Below, one piece after another: positions 1-9,218 of a stretch of 64,000 bases of DNA. The DNA is taken from positions 1 to 64,000 of the forward strand of contig JAFUTI010000002.1 of NCBI GenBank assembly GCA_017471465.1. The letters run 5' to 3'. Positions within the stretch are counted from its first letter, which is position 1; every line of letters starts with the position of its first letter. The notes under the pieces were generated by a model that worked only from the letters and a program-made list of their open reading frames with translations, was not told the origin of the DNA and made no database searches. The stretch comes from Prevotella sp. (GTDB lineage Bacteria > Bacteroidota > Bacteroidia > Bacteroidales > Bacteroidaceae). The translations under genes were made by a program, and so were the position numbers.

Positions 1-2
1 GT

Positions 3-161
3 GGTCAAGAAATGGAAGTGGAGCACTCGCTATTATTACCGCAACAATTATCAACGGAGAAATGGAGGGGTGGATGGCTGAGCATCGAATTGGCTATCGG
101 ATGGCAAGCTGACTGGGCATTTTTCAACCGTACAGGTCGAAATTTTTCTGAGAGGCCGTGA
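3..161 (+). CDS. Possible 3' end of an upstream gene (partial)
   Basis: The frame starting at base 3 is open for 52 codons and stops at TGA 159-161. It is the longest open frame at the left edge; the other two forward frames stop at 79-81 and 110-112. The peptide is aromatic-rich in its second half and ends in FSERP. I do not recognise a family. The last codons lie inside the repeat unit at about 136-297, so if the gene is real, the repeat supplies its C-terminus and stop. The three frames cannot be separated on coding grounds, so this is only a candidate. Confidence 0.3.
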   Translation, partial: GQEMEVEHSLLLPQQLSTEKWRGGWLSIELAIGWQADWAFFNRTGRNFSERP

Positions 162-297
162 CTTTTTGTACGACATCAGTTGTGGGTGTTGGTACGACGT
201 CTGGTGTGGGTGTTGGTGCGACATCTGGTGCGACCAACCTTTGAAAATTTGGAGTTGAAAATCAAGCAGTTAAGTGGCAGGTGTAAGAGGTGTCACC
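136..297 (+). repeat. Single copy of the intergenic repeat unit also found at 35813-36115
   Basis: Three blocks appear in the same order as in the right half of the 35813-36115 element: TTTTTCTGAGAGGCCG at 143-158, a GGTGCGAC/TGGTGCGACC block at 215-235, and a 26 nt end block at 272-297 beginning AAGTGGCAGGTGTAAGAGG. The first 22 bases of the end block match the inverted left end at 35813-35838 at 21 positions. No inverted partner is visible to the left, so this is a single unit rather than a doublet. It fills most of the gene-free stretch 162-372; the rest (298-372) shows nothing recognisable. Confidence 0.75.
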
Positions 298-372
298 TAC
301 TGATAAATTGAAAAAGAATCACAACAGACAGAAGAAATGACAATTTTTCACTTTAGTCAGCAAAAAAATAAC

Positions 373-380
373 TATCTTTG
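373..380 (+). promoter_or_regulatory. -7 box (TATCTTTG) for the GH3-PL1-CE7 operon
   Basis: TATCTTTG matches the Bacteroidetes -7 consensus TAnnTTTG and lies 27 nt before ATG 408, giving a leader of roughly 20 nt. No TTTG is seen at the expected -33 position (349-352 reads CACT). The box contains the TTG at 378 from which a longer reading frame could be drawn, so that TTG cannot be the start. Confidence 0.6.
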
Positions 381-407
381 CAGCACAAAACAAATCATTC
401 AAATAGT

Positions 408-2657
408 ATGAAGTATTTCTCTTTGTTGTTCAGTCTGATGCTGACAGGCTCGCTGAGCGTGCATGCTCAACAGTATCCTTATCAGGATTCACGTCTTTCT
501 ATCGACCAACGTGTAGATGACCTTTTGGGGCGTCTGACACTGGAGGAGAAAACCCGGCTCATGATGAACGGCTCACCGGCCATTCCGCGTCTGGATATCC
601 CTGCTTGGAACTGGTGGAGCGAGGCCCTGCATGGTGTGGGGCGCAACGGCGTGGCCACCGTGTTCCCTTCGTGCATCGGTATGGCCTGCTCGTTTGACAA
701 CGACCTGATTGAGCGCATCTTTGTGGCCGTGAGCGACGAGGCTCGTGCCAAAAACACGCTGGCCCGCCAGCAGGGGAAGGTAGGCAAATACAGTTGCCTG
801 TCGTTCTGGACTCCTAATATTAATATTTTCCGCGACCCGCGTTGGGGGCGTGGACAGGAGACCTACGGCGAAGATCCCTTCATGAATGCCCAGATGGGAC
901 TCTGCGTGGTGCGCGGCCTGCAGGGGCAGTCACCGTTCGACCAGCACCGCTCCGACAAGTACCTGAAACTGCACGCCTGCGCCAAGCACTACGCCGTACA
1001 CAGCGGCCCCGAGAAACTGCGCCACAGCTTTAACATCGAGGACCTGCCCGCCCGCGACCTGTGGGAGACCTATCTGCCCGCCTTCAAAGCACTCGTCCAG
1101 GAGGGACAGGTGGAGCAGGTGATGTGTGCCTACCAGCGTTTTGAGGGCGACCCGTGCTGCGGTTCCAACCGCCTGTTGCAGCAGATTCTGCGTCAGGAAT
1201 GGGGCTTCAAGGGGCTGGTGGTGAGCGACTGCGGGGCCATCGACGATTTCTACAAGCCCAAGCGCCACGAGGTGTCGGCAGACTCGGCAGCCGCCTCAGC
1301 GAAGGCCGTGCTCAGTGGCACAGACGTAGAATGTGGACGCAGTTATCACAGCCTGCCCCAGGCCGTACGACGTGGCGACATCAAGGAGAGTGAGGTCGAC
1401 GTCAGCGTGCGCCGACTGCTGAAGGGACGCTTCGAGCTGGGCGACTTCGACCCCGACGAGCAGGTGGGCTGGACGCAGATTCCCCTGAGCGTGGTGGCCT
1501 CGAAGGCGCACAAGGAGCTGGCTCGCCAGATGGCTTGCGAGCAGATGGTGCTGCTGAAAAACAACGGTGTGCTGCCACTGAATCGTTCAAAGATAAAAGC
1601 TGAAAGTTCAAAGTTGATGGTCATGGGTCCCAACGCTGCCGACTCTACCATGCTGTGGGGCATCTATTTCGGTCAGCCCTCGCACACGGTGACACCGCTG
1701 GAGGGCATTCAGGCCAAGATTGGTCCCGTCAAGTACATGACAGCCTGCAGCATCACAGACATGACAGTAAAAGAGATGGCTGTGGGCAAGCAGACAGAGA
1801 CCGCCGACGGCAGTACGACGCTGCAGATGATAGAGAAGGGCGAGAAGACCTACACCATAGCAGAGATTCTGGACGCCTGCCGGGAAATAGAGACCGTTAT
1901 CTTCGTAGGCGGCATCTCGCCTAATCTGGAGAAGGAACAGGCTCGCGTGCAGGCCCCCGGCTTCGACGATGGCGACCGCACATCGATAGAACTGCCACAG
2001 GTGCAGCGCGACATTCTGAAGGCCCTGCATGAGGCGAGCAAGAAAGTGGTGCTTGTCAACTGCAGCGGCTCGGCCGTCGCCCTGACGCCCGAACAGGACG
2101 AGACCTGCGACGCCATCGTGCAGGCCTGGTATGCCGGTGAGCAGGGGGGGCATGCCCTGGCCGACGTGCTCACCGGCGACTACAACCCCAGCGGAAAGCT
2201 GGCTGTCACCTTCTATAAGGACGACTCTCAGCTGCCCTCTTTCGACGACTACCACATGGCCGGCCGCACCTACCGCTACTTCCAGGGCAAGCCGCTCTAT
2301 CCCTTCGGTTACGGACTGAGCTACACTACGTTCAAGTACGGCAAGCCCTCCTACCGCGATGGCAAAGTGACCGTCAGTGTGAAAAACACCGGCAAGCGCG
2401 AGGGAACGGAGATTGTGCAGGTCTACCTGCGACGTATCGGCGATGCCGAAGGTCCTGCTAAGACCCTTCGCGGCTATGCCCGCGTCAACCTGAAGGCCGG
2501 TGAGCAGCACCAGGTGGAAATCAGCCTGCCCCGTGAACGCTTTGAGACCTGGGATGCCCAGACCAACACCATGCGTGTGATGCCTGGTCAGTACGAGCTG
2601 ATGGTCGGCGCGTCGAGTGCCGACAAAGATCTGCAGAAGCTGAACGTGAACTTGTAA
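408..2657 (+). CDS. Glycoside hydrolase family 3 beta-glycosidase (beta-xylosidase/beta-glucosidase type)
   Basis: This 749-residue secreted enzyme releases terminal beta-linked sugars from plant glycans, probably in the periplasm. ATG 408 is followed by a signal peptide ending near VHAQQ. The N-terminal GH3 barrel is clear, with KHYAVHSGPEKLRHSFN and the nucleophile motif GLVVSDCGAIDDF (about residues 270-285). The C-terminal GH3 domain (GPNAADS, then YPFGYGLSYTTF) and a fibronectin-like end domain follow. The SDCGA context is common among beta-xylosidases, but the substrate cannot be fixed by reading. Between PLNR and LMVMGPNA there is an unusual Ser/Lys-rich insert (RSKIKAESSK) encoded by four 7-mers at 1586-1613. 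It is the first gene of an operon, 13 nt before the pectate lyase. Confidence 0.9.
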   Translation: MKYFSLLFSLMLTGSLSVHAQQYPYQDSRLSIDQRVDDLLGRLTLEEKTRLMMNGSPAIPRLDIPAWNWWSEALHGVGRNGVATVFPSCIGMACSFDNDLIERIFVAVSDEARAKNTLARQQGKVGKYSCLSFWTPNINIFRDPRWGRGQETYGEDPFMNAQMGLCVVRGLQGQSPFDQHRSDKYLKLHACAKHYAVHSGPEKLRHSFNIEDLPARDLWETYLPAFKALVQEGQVEQVMCAYQRFEGDPCCGSNRLLQQILRQEWGFKGLVVSDCGAIDDFYKPKRHEVSADSAAASAKAVLSGTDVECGRSYHSLPQAVRRGDIKESEVDVSVRRLLKGRFELGDFDPDEQVGWTQIPLSVVASKAHKELARQMACEQMVLLKNNGVLPLNRSKIKAESSKLMVMGPNAADSTMLWGIYFGQPSHTVTPLEGIQAKIGPVKYMTACSITDMTVKEMAVGKQTETADGSTTLQMIEKGEKTYTIAEILDACREIETVIFVGGISPNLEKEQARVQAPGFDDGDRTSIELPQVQRDILKALHEASKKVVLVNCSGSAVALTPEQDETCDAIVQAWYAGEQGGHALADVLTGDYNPSGKLAVTFYKDDSQLPSFDDYHMAGRTYRYFQGKPLYPFGYGLSYTTFKYGKPSYRDGKVTVSVKNTGKREGTEIVQVYLRRIGDAEGPAKTLRGYARVNLKAGEQHQVEISLPRERFETWDAQTNTMRVMPGQYELMVGASSADKDLQKLNVNL
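1586..1613. repeat. Four-unit 7-mer insert in the GH3 gene
   Basis: Units TTCAAAG, ATAAAAG, CTGAAAG, TTCAAAG. Read in frame they give a Ser/Lys-rich stretch between the two GH3 domains, where relatives have a short loop. Confidence 0.75.
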
Positions 2658-2670
2658 GAATGCGAAGAAC

Positions 2671-4377
2671 ATGATGAAGAATACTGTTTATACGATTATC
2701 CTGGCGCTGCTCCTCTGCTGTACGGCAGCAGAGGCGCAGGTGGAGAAGACACCGGCCTTCCCTGGTGCCGAAGGCTTCGGTCGCTATGTGACAGGAGGCC
2801 GTGGCGGCAACGTCTATCACGTGACCAACCTCAACGACTCAGGCACCGGCTCGCTGCGCTGGGCCAACTCACAGCCAGGGCCACGCACCATCGTTTTCGA
2901 CGTGAGCGGCACCATCTATCTGAAGTCGGCACTGAAGATTGCGCCAAACACCACCGTGGCCGGTCAGACGGCTTCCGGCGACGGCATCTGCGTGGCCGAC
3001 TACCCGGTGACCATCGGGTCGAACGTCATCGTGCGCTACATGCGCTTCCGACTAGGCAACCGCAACGTGGCCAACCACGAGGGCGACGGCCTGGGCTCAC
3101 TCGATCAAAACAACATCATCGTCGACCACTGCTCGGTCTCGTGGAGCATCGACGAGTGTCTGTCGGTCTATGGCGGCCGGAACCTCACCACACAGTGGTG
3201 CATCGTGTCGCAGAGTCTGGTCAATGCCGGCCACGCGAAGGGCAGTCACGGCTACGGCGGCAACTGGGGCGGCAGCGGCGCCTCGTTCCATCACAACCTG
3301 ATAGCCCACCACACGTCGCGCACGCCTCGCCTGGGTCCCCGCCAGGGCACTCAGACCGACGAGCGCATGGACATGCGCAACAATGTCATCTACAACTATG
3401 GCAGCAACGGCTGCTACGGCGGTGAGGGCATGAAGGTGAACATCGTGAACAACTACTACAAGCCCGGCCCCGGCTCGCCTACAGGCACCAAAGGCATGCG
3501 CATTGCCGGCATCGGTATCCGTACGACGGATTATTGTAAAAACAAAGACGGCTCCTGGAACGGCTGGTACCCCATGTGGCACGTCTGGGGGAAATACCAC
3601 GTGACAGGCAACGTGAACGCCTCATACAGTCAGGTGACCAGCGACAACTGGACCTACGGCATCTACAACCAGATAGACAACTCGAAGAACGACAACACCT
3701 ATACCCAGGCGACCAAGGACACGATGCGCCTCGCAGAGCCCATCCCCTTTGTCAGCGTCACCACCCACACGGCCGAGCAGGCCTACGAGCAGGTGCTGAA
3801 GTATGCCGGTGCCTCGCTGCATCGCGACCAACTGGACGAGATTATCGTCAGCGACACCCGCAACAAGCGGGCTACCAGCACTGGTAGTGGCAATGGCAGT
3901 GGATTCATCAACACGCAGGACGACGTGCTGTCGGTCATCAGTGGCAACGAGAGTCCCTGGCCCGAGCTGACACAGACCGCTGCTCCTGCCGACAGCGACG
4001 GCGACGGCATGCCCGATGACTGGGAGACAACCCACGGACTGAACCCTGCCGATGCTGCAGACGGCATTGCCCGCGATGCAGAGGGATACACCAATCTGGA
4101 GCACTACCTCAACGCACTGGTGGCCGACATCACAGCAGCCCAGAACGAGGGCGGCACTGCAGAGGGCTATGTGGAGTACACAGGGGAAGACGTGACGGCC
4201 ATCCTGACCATACCGGTCGAGGCCTTCAATCTTGACAAGGACGAAACTACCACCGCCCCCAGTGGCAAGAAAGAGCGTTCCTGGTTCAACATGCAGGGCC
4301 AGCGTGTCGACTTCCATAATGCGCGCCCAGGCATCTACATACAGAATGGGCAGAAGATGGTTATCAGAAATATTTAA
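2671..4377 (+). CDS. Secreted pectate lyase, polysaccharide lyase family 1
   Basis: 568 residues. The enzyme cleaves de-esterified homogalacturonan by beta-elimination. A signal peptide (to about residue 23, TAAEAQ) is followed by the PL1 right-handed beta-helix, which opens with FPGAEGFGRYVTGGRGG and contains VDHCSVSWSIDECLSVYGG. Near residues 435-460 there is a calcium-loop segment DSDGDGMPDDWETTHGLNP of thrombospondin-3/dockerin type, often found at the end of Bacteroidetes lyases. The C-terminus, FNMQGQRV...GIYIQNGQKMVI, is a short sorting-domain-like tail shared with three other exported proteins here. It begins 13 nt after the GH3 stop and ends 13 nt before the esterase, so the three are probably co-transcribed. 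Confidence 0.9.
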   Translation: MMKNTVYTIILALLLCCTAAEAQVEKTPAFPGAEGFGRYVTGGRGGNVYHVTNLNDSGTGSLRWANSQPGPRTIVFDVSGTIYLKSALKIAPNTTVAGQTASGDGICVADYPVTIGSNVIVRYMRFRLGNRNVANHEGDGLGSLDQNNIIVDHCSVSWSIDECLSVYGGRNLTTQWCIVSQSLVNAGHAKGSHGYGGNWGGSGASFHHNLIAHHTSRTPRLGPRQGTQTDERMDMRNNVIYNYGSNGCYGGEGMKVNIVNNYYKPGPGSPTGTKGMRIAGIGIRTTDYCKNKDGSWNGWYPMWHVWGKYHVTGNVNASYSQVTSDNWTYGIYNQIDNSKNDNTYTQATKDTMRLAEPIPFVSVTTHTAEQAYEQVLKYAGASLHRDQLDEIIVSDTRNKRATSTGSGNGSGFINTQDDVLSVISGNESPWPELTQTAAPADSDGDGMPDDWETTHGLNPADAADGIARDAEGYTNLEHYLNALVADITAAQNEGGTAEGYVEYTGEDVTAILTIPVEAFNLDKDETTTAPSGKKERSWFNMQGQRVDFHNARPGIYIQNGQKMVIRNI

Positions 4378-4390
4378 AAATCAATTCAAG

Positions 4391-5755
4391 ATGAAACAAG
4401 ACAACAGTAAACGGATGACGAGAATTTTAACGACACTCTTTGTCACTCTTTCCGCTTTTCTCTTCTCCCAATCTTCCTTTTCAGAAAACTATCCCTATCG
4501 CAGCGACTACCTGTGGCTGACAATACCCGATCACGCCGACTGGCTCTATAAGACCGGCGAACATGCCAAGACAGAAGTGACACTCTGTAAGTATGGAATC
4601 CCTCAGAACGTAGAGGTGAGCTACGAGATAGGTCAGGACATGCTGCCCGCCACCTCGAAGGGAAAGGTGATGCTGAAGAACGGACGCGCCGTCATTGACA
4701 TGGGCACGATGAAGAAACCGGGATTTCTGGACATGAAACTGAAGGCCATTATCGACGGAAAGACATACGACCACCATGTGAAGGTAGGATTCTCACCAGA
4801 ACAGCTGAAGCCCTACACTAAGAATCCCGCTGACTTTGACGCTTTCTGGAAGACAAATATCGAGAAGGCGCACAAGGAAGTGAACAGTGAAAAGCTTGTC
4901 ATGAAGTGTGAACGCGTTGACAAGTATTCGACAGACGAGGTCGATTGCTATCTGCTGAAGTTGCATACCGACGCCGGACACAGCATCTACGGCTACCTGA
5001 CCAAACCAAAAGCTAACAACGGCCAACAGCCAACAGGGAAATACCCCGTCGTGCTCTGTCCGCCGGGAGCCGGCATCAAGACCATCAAGGAGCCCATGCG
5101 CAACCACTATTATGCCAAGAACGGATTCATCCGTCTCGAGATGGAGATCCACGGACTGCATCCTGAGATGACCGAAGTACAGTTTAAGGAGATATCCAAT
5201 GCGTTCTCGGGAGCTAACGGATATTTAGAAAACGGACTCGACAACCGCGACAACTACTACATGAGACACGTCTACGTGGCGTGCATACGTGCCCTCGACT
5301 TCCTCTGCTCACTGCCCGAATGGGACGGCAAGAACGTTTTCGTGCAGGGCGGCAGTCAAGGCGGAGCATTGTCACTCATCACAGCAGGACTCGATCCGCG
5401 AGTGACCGGCTGCGTGGCTAACCATCCGGCATTGAGCGACATGGCTGCATATTCCGAAGCCGGTCGCACGGGAGGCTATCCCCACCTGCATCGCGAGAAC
5501 CAGATGCTGACGTCAGAGAAGATTACCACCCTGCAATACTACGACGTCGTCAACTTTGCCCGCCGCATCCAATGTCCCGTCTTTATGACCTGGGGCTATA
5601 ACGACAATGTCTGTCCACCCACCACCAGCTACATCGTGTGGAACCTGATTAGCGCCCCCAAGGAGTCGCTCATCACTCCTATCAACGAGCACTGGACGAG
5701 TGCGGACACCAACTACGGCCAAATGCTTTGGCTCAAGAAGCTAATCAAAGAATAA
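4391..5755 (+). CDS. Acetyl xylan esterase-like carbohydrate esterase (CE7, alpha/beta hydrolase)
   Basis: 454 residues. It removes acetyl groups from plant polysaccharides or released oligosaccharides. The nucleophile elbow GGSQGG, the acid in YNDNVCPPTTSY and the histidine in NEHWTS are in the expected order. An N-terminal domain of about 130 residues precedes the hydrolase core. ATG 4391 was chosen because it follows the previous stop by 13 nt and gives a hydrophobic signal segment (ILTTLFVTLSAFLF); an ATG at 4415 is also possible. The frame extends upstream to 4232, but that part overlaps the lyase gene and reads as out-of-frame sequence. A Gln/Asn-rich spot (KANNGQQPTGK, 5011-5038) resembles a degraded 7-mer repeat. 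Confidence 0.85.
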   Translation: MKQDNSKRMTRILTTLFVTLSAFLFSQSSFSENYPYRSDYLWLTIPDHADWLYKTGEHAKTEVTLCKYGIPQNVEVSYEIGQDMLPATSKGKVMLKNGRAVIDMGTMKKPGFLDMKLKAIIDGKTYDHHVKVGFSPEQLKPYTKNPADFDAFWKTNIEKAHKEVNSEKLVMKCERVDKYSTDEVDCYLLKLHTDAGHSIYGYLTKPKANNGQQPTGKYPVVLCPPGAGIKTIKEPMRNHYYAKNGFIRLEMEIHGLHPEMTEVQFKEISNAFSGANGYLENGLDNRDNYYMRHVYVACIRALDFLCSLPEWDGKNVFVQGGSQGGALSLITAGLDPRVTGCVANHPALSDMAAYSEAGRTGGYPHLHRENQMLTSEKITTLQYYDVVNFARRIQCPVFMTWGYNDNVCPPTTSYIVWNLISAPKESLITPINEHWTSADTNYGQMLWLKKLIKE

Positions 5756-5825
5756 CAAAGAAATCATCAACAGAAACGCACTCTTACTCTTTTGAAATCG
5801 ATTACGAGAAATTTATATCGTAACA

Positions 5826-5857
5826 TTTGTCTAATTGGAAAAAAAACAATATCTTTG
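5826..5857 (+). promoter_or_regulatory. Bacteroidetes promoter for susC
   Basis: TTTG at 5826-5829 (-33) and TATCTTTG at 5850-5857 (-7) are separated by exactly 20 nt. The predicted start site is about 55 nt before ATG 5920. A TTG inside the -33 box opens the same frame as susC, but translation from there would require ribosomes to start upstream of the transcript. Confidence 0.8.
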
Positions 5858-5919
5858 CACACACTAACAAAACTACTAATAGAAATCATATAACAATATT
5901 AATACTAATACTAAATTCT

Positions 5920-8900
5920 ATGTCAGAAAAATTAAAGAGTATCAGAGCGACGCTTGTGCTGGCCCTACTCATGGTAGTGGGCACCATACAAGCGCAGACG
6001 ACCGTAAAGGTCAACGTGAAGGACTCGAGCGGAGAAGCTGTCATCGGTGCCAGCATCATTGAGAAAGGCACGAAGAACGGCGGCATCACCGACATCGACG
6101 GTAACTACACCTTGAAGTCAACGGGCAAACCCATCACCATCTCGTATGTCGGTATGAAGACAAAGACGGTGGACGTCAAGGGTAAGACAGCAGTCAACGT
6201 CGTCATGGAAGATGACAACACGACACTGAACGACGTGGTGGTCATCGGCTACGGTACGGTACGCAAGAAGGACCTGACGGGCTCCGTCTCTTCACTGAGC
6301 TCGAAGCAGGTAGAGAACATCCCGGTGAGCAACATCTCGGAGGCCATGACAGGTAAGATGGCCGGTGTGAACATCACTACCACCGAGGGTTCTCCCGACG
6401 CCGACGTGAAGATCCGCGTACGTGGCGGCGGTTCACTGTCGCAAGACAACTCACCGCTCTACATCGTCGACGGTTTCCCCGTCAGCAGCATCAGCGACAT
6501 CGCTCCAAGCGAGATTCAGAGCATCGACGTACTGAAGGACGCCTCGTCGACAGCCATCTACGGTGCACGCGGTGCCAACGGCGTTATCATCATCACCACA
6601 AAGAGCGGCTCCGAGGGCAAGACCCAGGTGACGTTCAACGGTTCTCATGGCTGGAAGCAGATTACAAAGGAGGTAAAGGTGATGTCGCCTTACAACTACG
6701 CCCTCTACCAGTATGAACTCGGCTCGACAGACTACGGCAACTACAACGACATGGACATCTGGCGCTCAGCAGAGGGCAGCAACTGGCAGGACGAGGTCTT
6801 CGGACGTACCGGTCACCAGACACAGTACAATGCCAACGTCAGCGGCGGCTCGAAGGAGTTCAAGTTCAACGTCGGTTTCAATCACAACGACGAGAAGAGC
6901 ATCATGATGGGCTCGGGCTACGAGAAGAATAACATCAGTGCCAAGATCAATGCCAACCTGAACAAGTGGCTGTCGCTCGACTTCAACGGCCGCATGGCTT
7001 ACACGACCCTCGACGGTCTGAACGGCGGTGCCGACACCAACGAGTCGAACGCCGCTAACGGCATCGTTGCCAACACGGTGCGCTGGGCACCTGTCGAAAC
7101 CCTCGGCAGCGGCAGCGATGACGAAGACGAAGAGAACAGCACCTCGACACGCCGCACGCCCTACCAGCGCATTACCGCAACCTACAAATACCAGGAGCGT
7201 TTCCAGCAGAGCTACAATGCCGGTCTGAACTGGAAGCCCATCAAGCACTTCACCTTCCGCACTGAGTTCGGCTACACATGGAAATACAACAATACCGATC
7301 AGGTCTGGGGGGCCGATGCCACCACCAACTCTAAATACGGCTATAACGGTGCGCCACAGGCACAGTTCGTGCGTGTCAACAACCAGAACTGGCGTAACGC
7401 TAACACGCTGACCTACGACAACCGCAAACTCTTCGGCGGACGCGACCACCTGAACGTCCTCATCGGACAGGAGTGGAGCAGCTCGAAGCAGACCTCACGG
7501 ACCAGCACGTCGGTAGCCTACCCCACCACGATGACCATCGACGAGGTACTTGCCAACACGGCCAGCGGCACCGCCCTGAACAACGAGGGCACCATCGCAG
7601 CAGACGAGAACCTGCTGTCGTACTTCGGACGTATCAATTACACATTCGCAGAACGCTATCTGGCTACTTTCACCATGCGTGCCGACGGTTCGTCGAAGTT
7701 TGGCGACGGCCATCGCTGGGGCATCTTCCCCTCACTGGCACTGGCTTGGCGACTGTCAGAGGAGAAGTTCATGAAAAGCACACAGTCGTGGCTGTCGAAC
7801 CTGAAGCTCCGCCTGTCATTCGGTACGGCAGGTAACAACCGTATTAACAGCGGTCTCATCCAGACCACGTACACCGTCACCGGCACGTCGGGCAAGACAC
7901 CGTTCTTCAACGAGAACCGCGCCGTCATGCTGCAGCACGGCACCTACCTCTACAACCCCGACCTGAAGTGGGAGACTACCGTCACCCGCAACTTCGGTAT
8001 CGACTTCGGCTTCATCGGCGGACGCATCAATGGTACCCTCGACTTCTATTGGAACACAACCAACGACTTGCTCATGCGCAGCGTCGTTCCCTCTAACTCC
8101 GGCTACAGCTACCAGTATCAGAACTTCGGCAAGACATCGAACAAGGGTGTCGAGCTGACGCTCAACGCCGCCATCATCGACAAGAAGGACTATGGACTGA
8201 ACTTCAACGCCAACATCTCCTACAACAAGAACAAGATTGAGGAGGTGGCTGTCGACAACCCCTGGCAGACCTTTGCCTGGGCTGGTTCGACAATGGCCAA
8301 CAACGACAACTTCTTTATCGAGGAAGGCGGACGCTTAGGCGAACTATGGGGCTATAAGCTCAACGGCTACTACACCGTCTACGACCCGGCCACCGGCACT
8401 GGCGACCTGCGCTACAACGGCCGCTCATGGGAACTGGTGAACGGCACCGACAACAGCTACACACTCTTCGGTGGAAACCTCTACCCCGGCGTCCCCAAGG
8501 TTGAGACCGACGCCAATGGCGACCCTCTGAAGCAGCGCCTGGGCAATACCGTGCCAACGACAACTGGCGGCTTCGGACTCGACGGCCGCTTCAAGGGCTT
8601 CGACTTCACCGTCTTCTTGAACTACTCTATCGGCAACAAGCTGCTCAACGGTACTAAGCTGGCAAATGCCTTCTATGCCGGTTCAGCACGCAACTATAAT
8701 CTGGTCGACGACTTCAACGTAGAGAACCGCTATACCTGGATTGACCCCAATAACGGTCTGAACCTCGGCCGTCCGTCGGCTTCGACACTGGCCTACTACG
8801 GCAGCAATGAGGCACTGATGGCCCGTCTGAACGAGATGAACCAGGGTAAGGAGATGTATAACCCCGCCGGCGTGACAGCCATGCAGCTTATCGACTATGC

Positions 8901-9159
8901 CGTTGAGGACGCTTCGTTCCTGCGTCTGCAGAACGTCACCGTGGGCTACACACTGCCCAAGAAACTGGTGCAGAAGGTATGGCTTTCAAATGTCCGCATC
9001 TATTTCACCGGCTACAACCTGCTGACCTTCACTGGCTATTCGGGCTACGACCCCGAGGTGGACACCAGTTCGAAGAGCAACCCCATGTGTCCTGGCATCG
9101 ACTATGCCGCCTACCCGAAGAGTCGCTCTTACGTGGCTGGCATCAATGTGTCGTTCTAA
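5920..9159 (+). CDS. SusC-like TonB-dependent outer-membrane oligosaccharide transporter
   Basis: 1,079 residues from ATG 5920. The signal peptide is MSEKLKSIRA...GTIQAQ. It is followed by a carboxypeptidase-regulatory-like domain (about 27-115; GASIIEKGTKNGGITDIDGNY), a TonB-box region (DVVVIGYGTVRKKDLTGSV), a plug with the SusC hallmarks LYIVDGFPV and DASSTAIYGARGANGVIIITTK, and a long beta-barrel ending in aromatic VSF. It imports oligosaccharides across the outer membrane using TonB energy and pairs with the adjacent SusD. The neighbouring lyases and esterases point to pectin fragments as substrate; that is inferred from context only. The start is set by the promoter lying between 5826 and 5857. 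Confidence 0.95.
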   Translation: MSEKLKSIRATLVLALLMVVGTIQAQTTVKVNVKDSSGEAVIGASIIEKGTKNGGITDIDGNYTLKSTGKPITISYVGMKTKTVDVKGKTAVNVVMEDDNTTLNDVVVIGYGTVRKKDLTGSVSSLSSKQVENIPVSNISEAMTGKMAGVNITTTEGSPDADVKIRVRGGGSLSQDNSPLYIVDGFPVSSISDIAPSEIQSIDVLKDASSTAIYGARGANGVIIITTKSGSEGKTQVTFNGSHGWKQITKEVKVMSPYNYALYQYELGSTDYGNYNDMDIWRSAEGSNWQDEVFGRTGHQTQYNANVSGGSKEFKFNVGFNHNDEKSIMMGSGYEKNNISAKINANLNKWLSLDFNGRMAYTTLDGLNGGADTNESNAANGIVANTVRWAPVETLGSGSDDEDEENSTSTRRTPYQRITATYKYQERFQQSYNAGLNWKPIKHFTFRTEFGYTWKYNNTDQVWGADATTNSKYGYNGAPQAQFVRVNNQNWRNANTLTYDNRKLFGGRDHLNVLIGQEWSSSKQTSRTSTSVAYPTTMTIDEVLANTASGTALNNEGTIAADENLLSYFGRINYTFAERYLATFTMRADGSSKFGDGHRWGIFPSLALAWRLSEEKFMKSTQSWLSNLKLRLSFGTAGNNRINSGLIQTTYTVTGTSGKTPFFNENRAVMLQHGTYLYNPDLKWETTVTRNFGIDFGFIGGRINGTLDFYWNTTNDLLMRSVVPSNSGYSYQYQNFGKTSNKGVELTLNAAIIDKKDYGLNFNANISYNKNKIEEVAVDNPWQTFAWAGSTMANNDNFFIEEGGRLGELWGYKLNGYYTVYDPATGTGDLRYNGRSWELVNGTDNSYTLFGGNLYPGVPKVETDANGDPLKQRLGNTVPTTTGGFGLDGRFKGFDFTVFLNYSIGNKLLNGTKLANAFYAGSARNYNLVDDFNVENRYTWIDPNNGLNLGRPSASTLAYYGSNEALMARLNEMNQGKEMYNPAGVTAMQLIDYAVEDASFLRLQNVTVGYTLPKKLVQKVWLSNVRIYFTGYNLLTFTGYSGYDPEVDTSSKSNPMCPGIDYAAYPKSRSYVAGINVSF

Positions 9160-9218
9160 GCGGGCACGCCCATACGAAAAGTGAACAATAAAAAAGAATA
9201 GTTGAAAAGAAAGATTAT

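Noticed and set aside
1608-2672. 354-codon open frame antisense to GH3
   Set aside because: Shadow of a well-supported GH3 gene; no start signal.
5011-5038. Possible 7-mer insert in the CE7 esterase
   Set aside because: AGCTAAC/AACGGCC/AACAGCC/AACAGGG is only loosely repetitive; noted in the gene entry but not counted as a member of the family.
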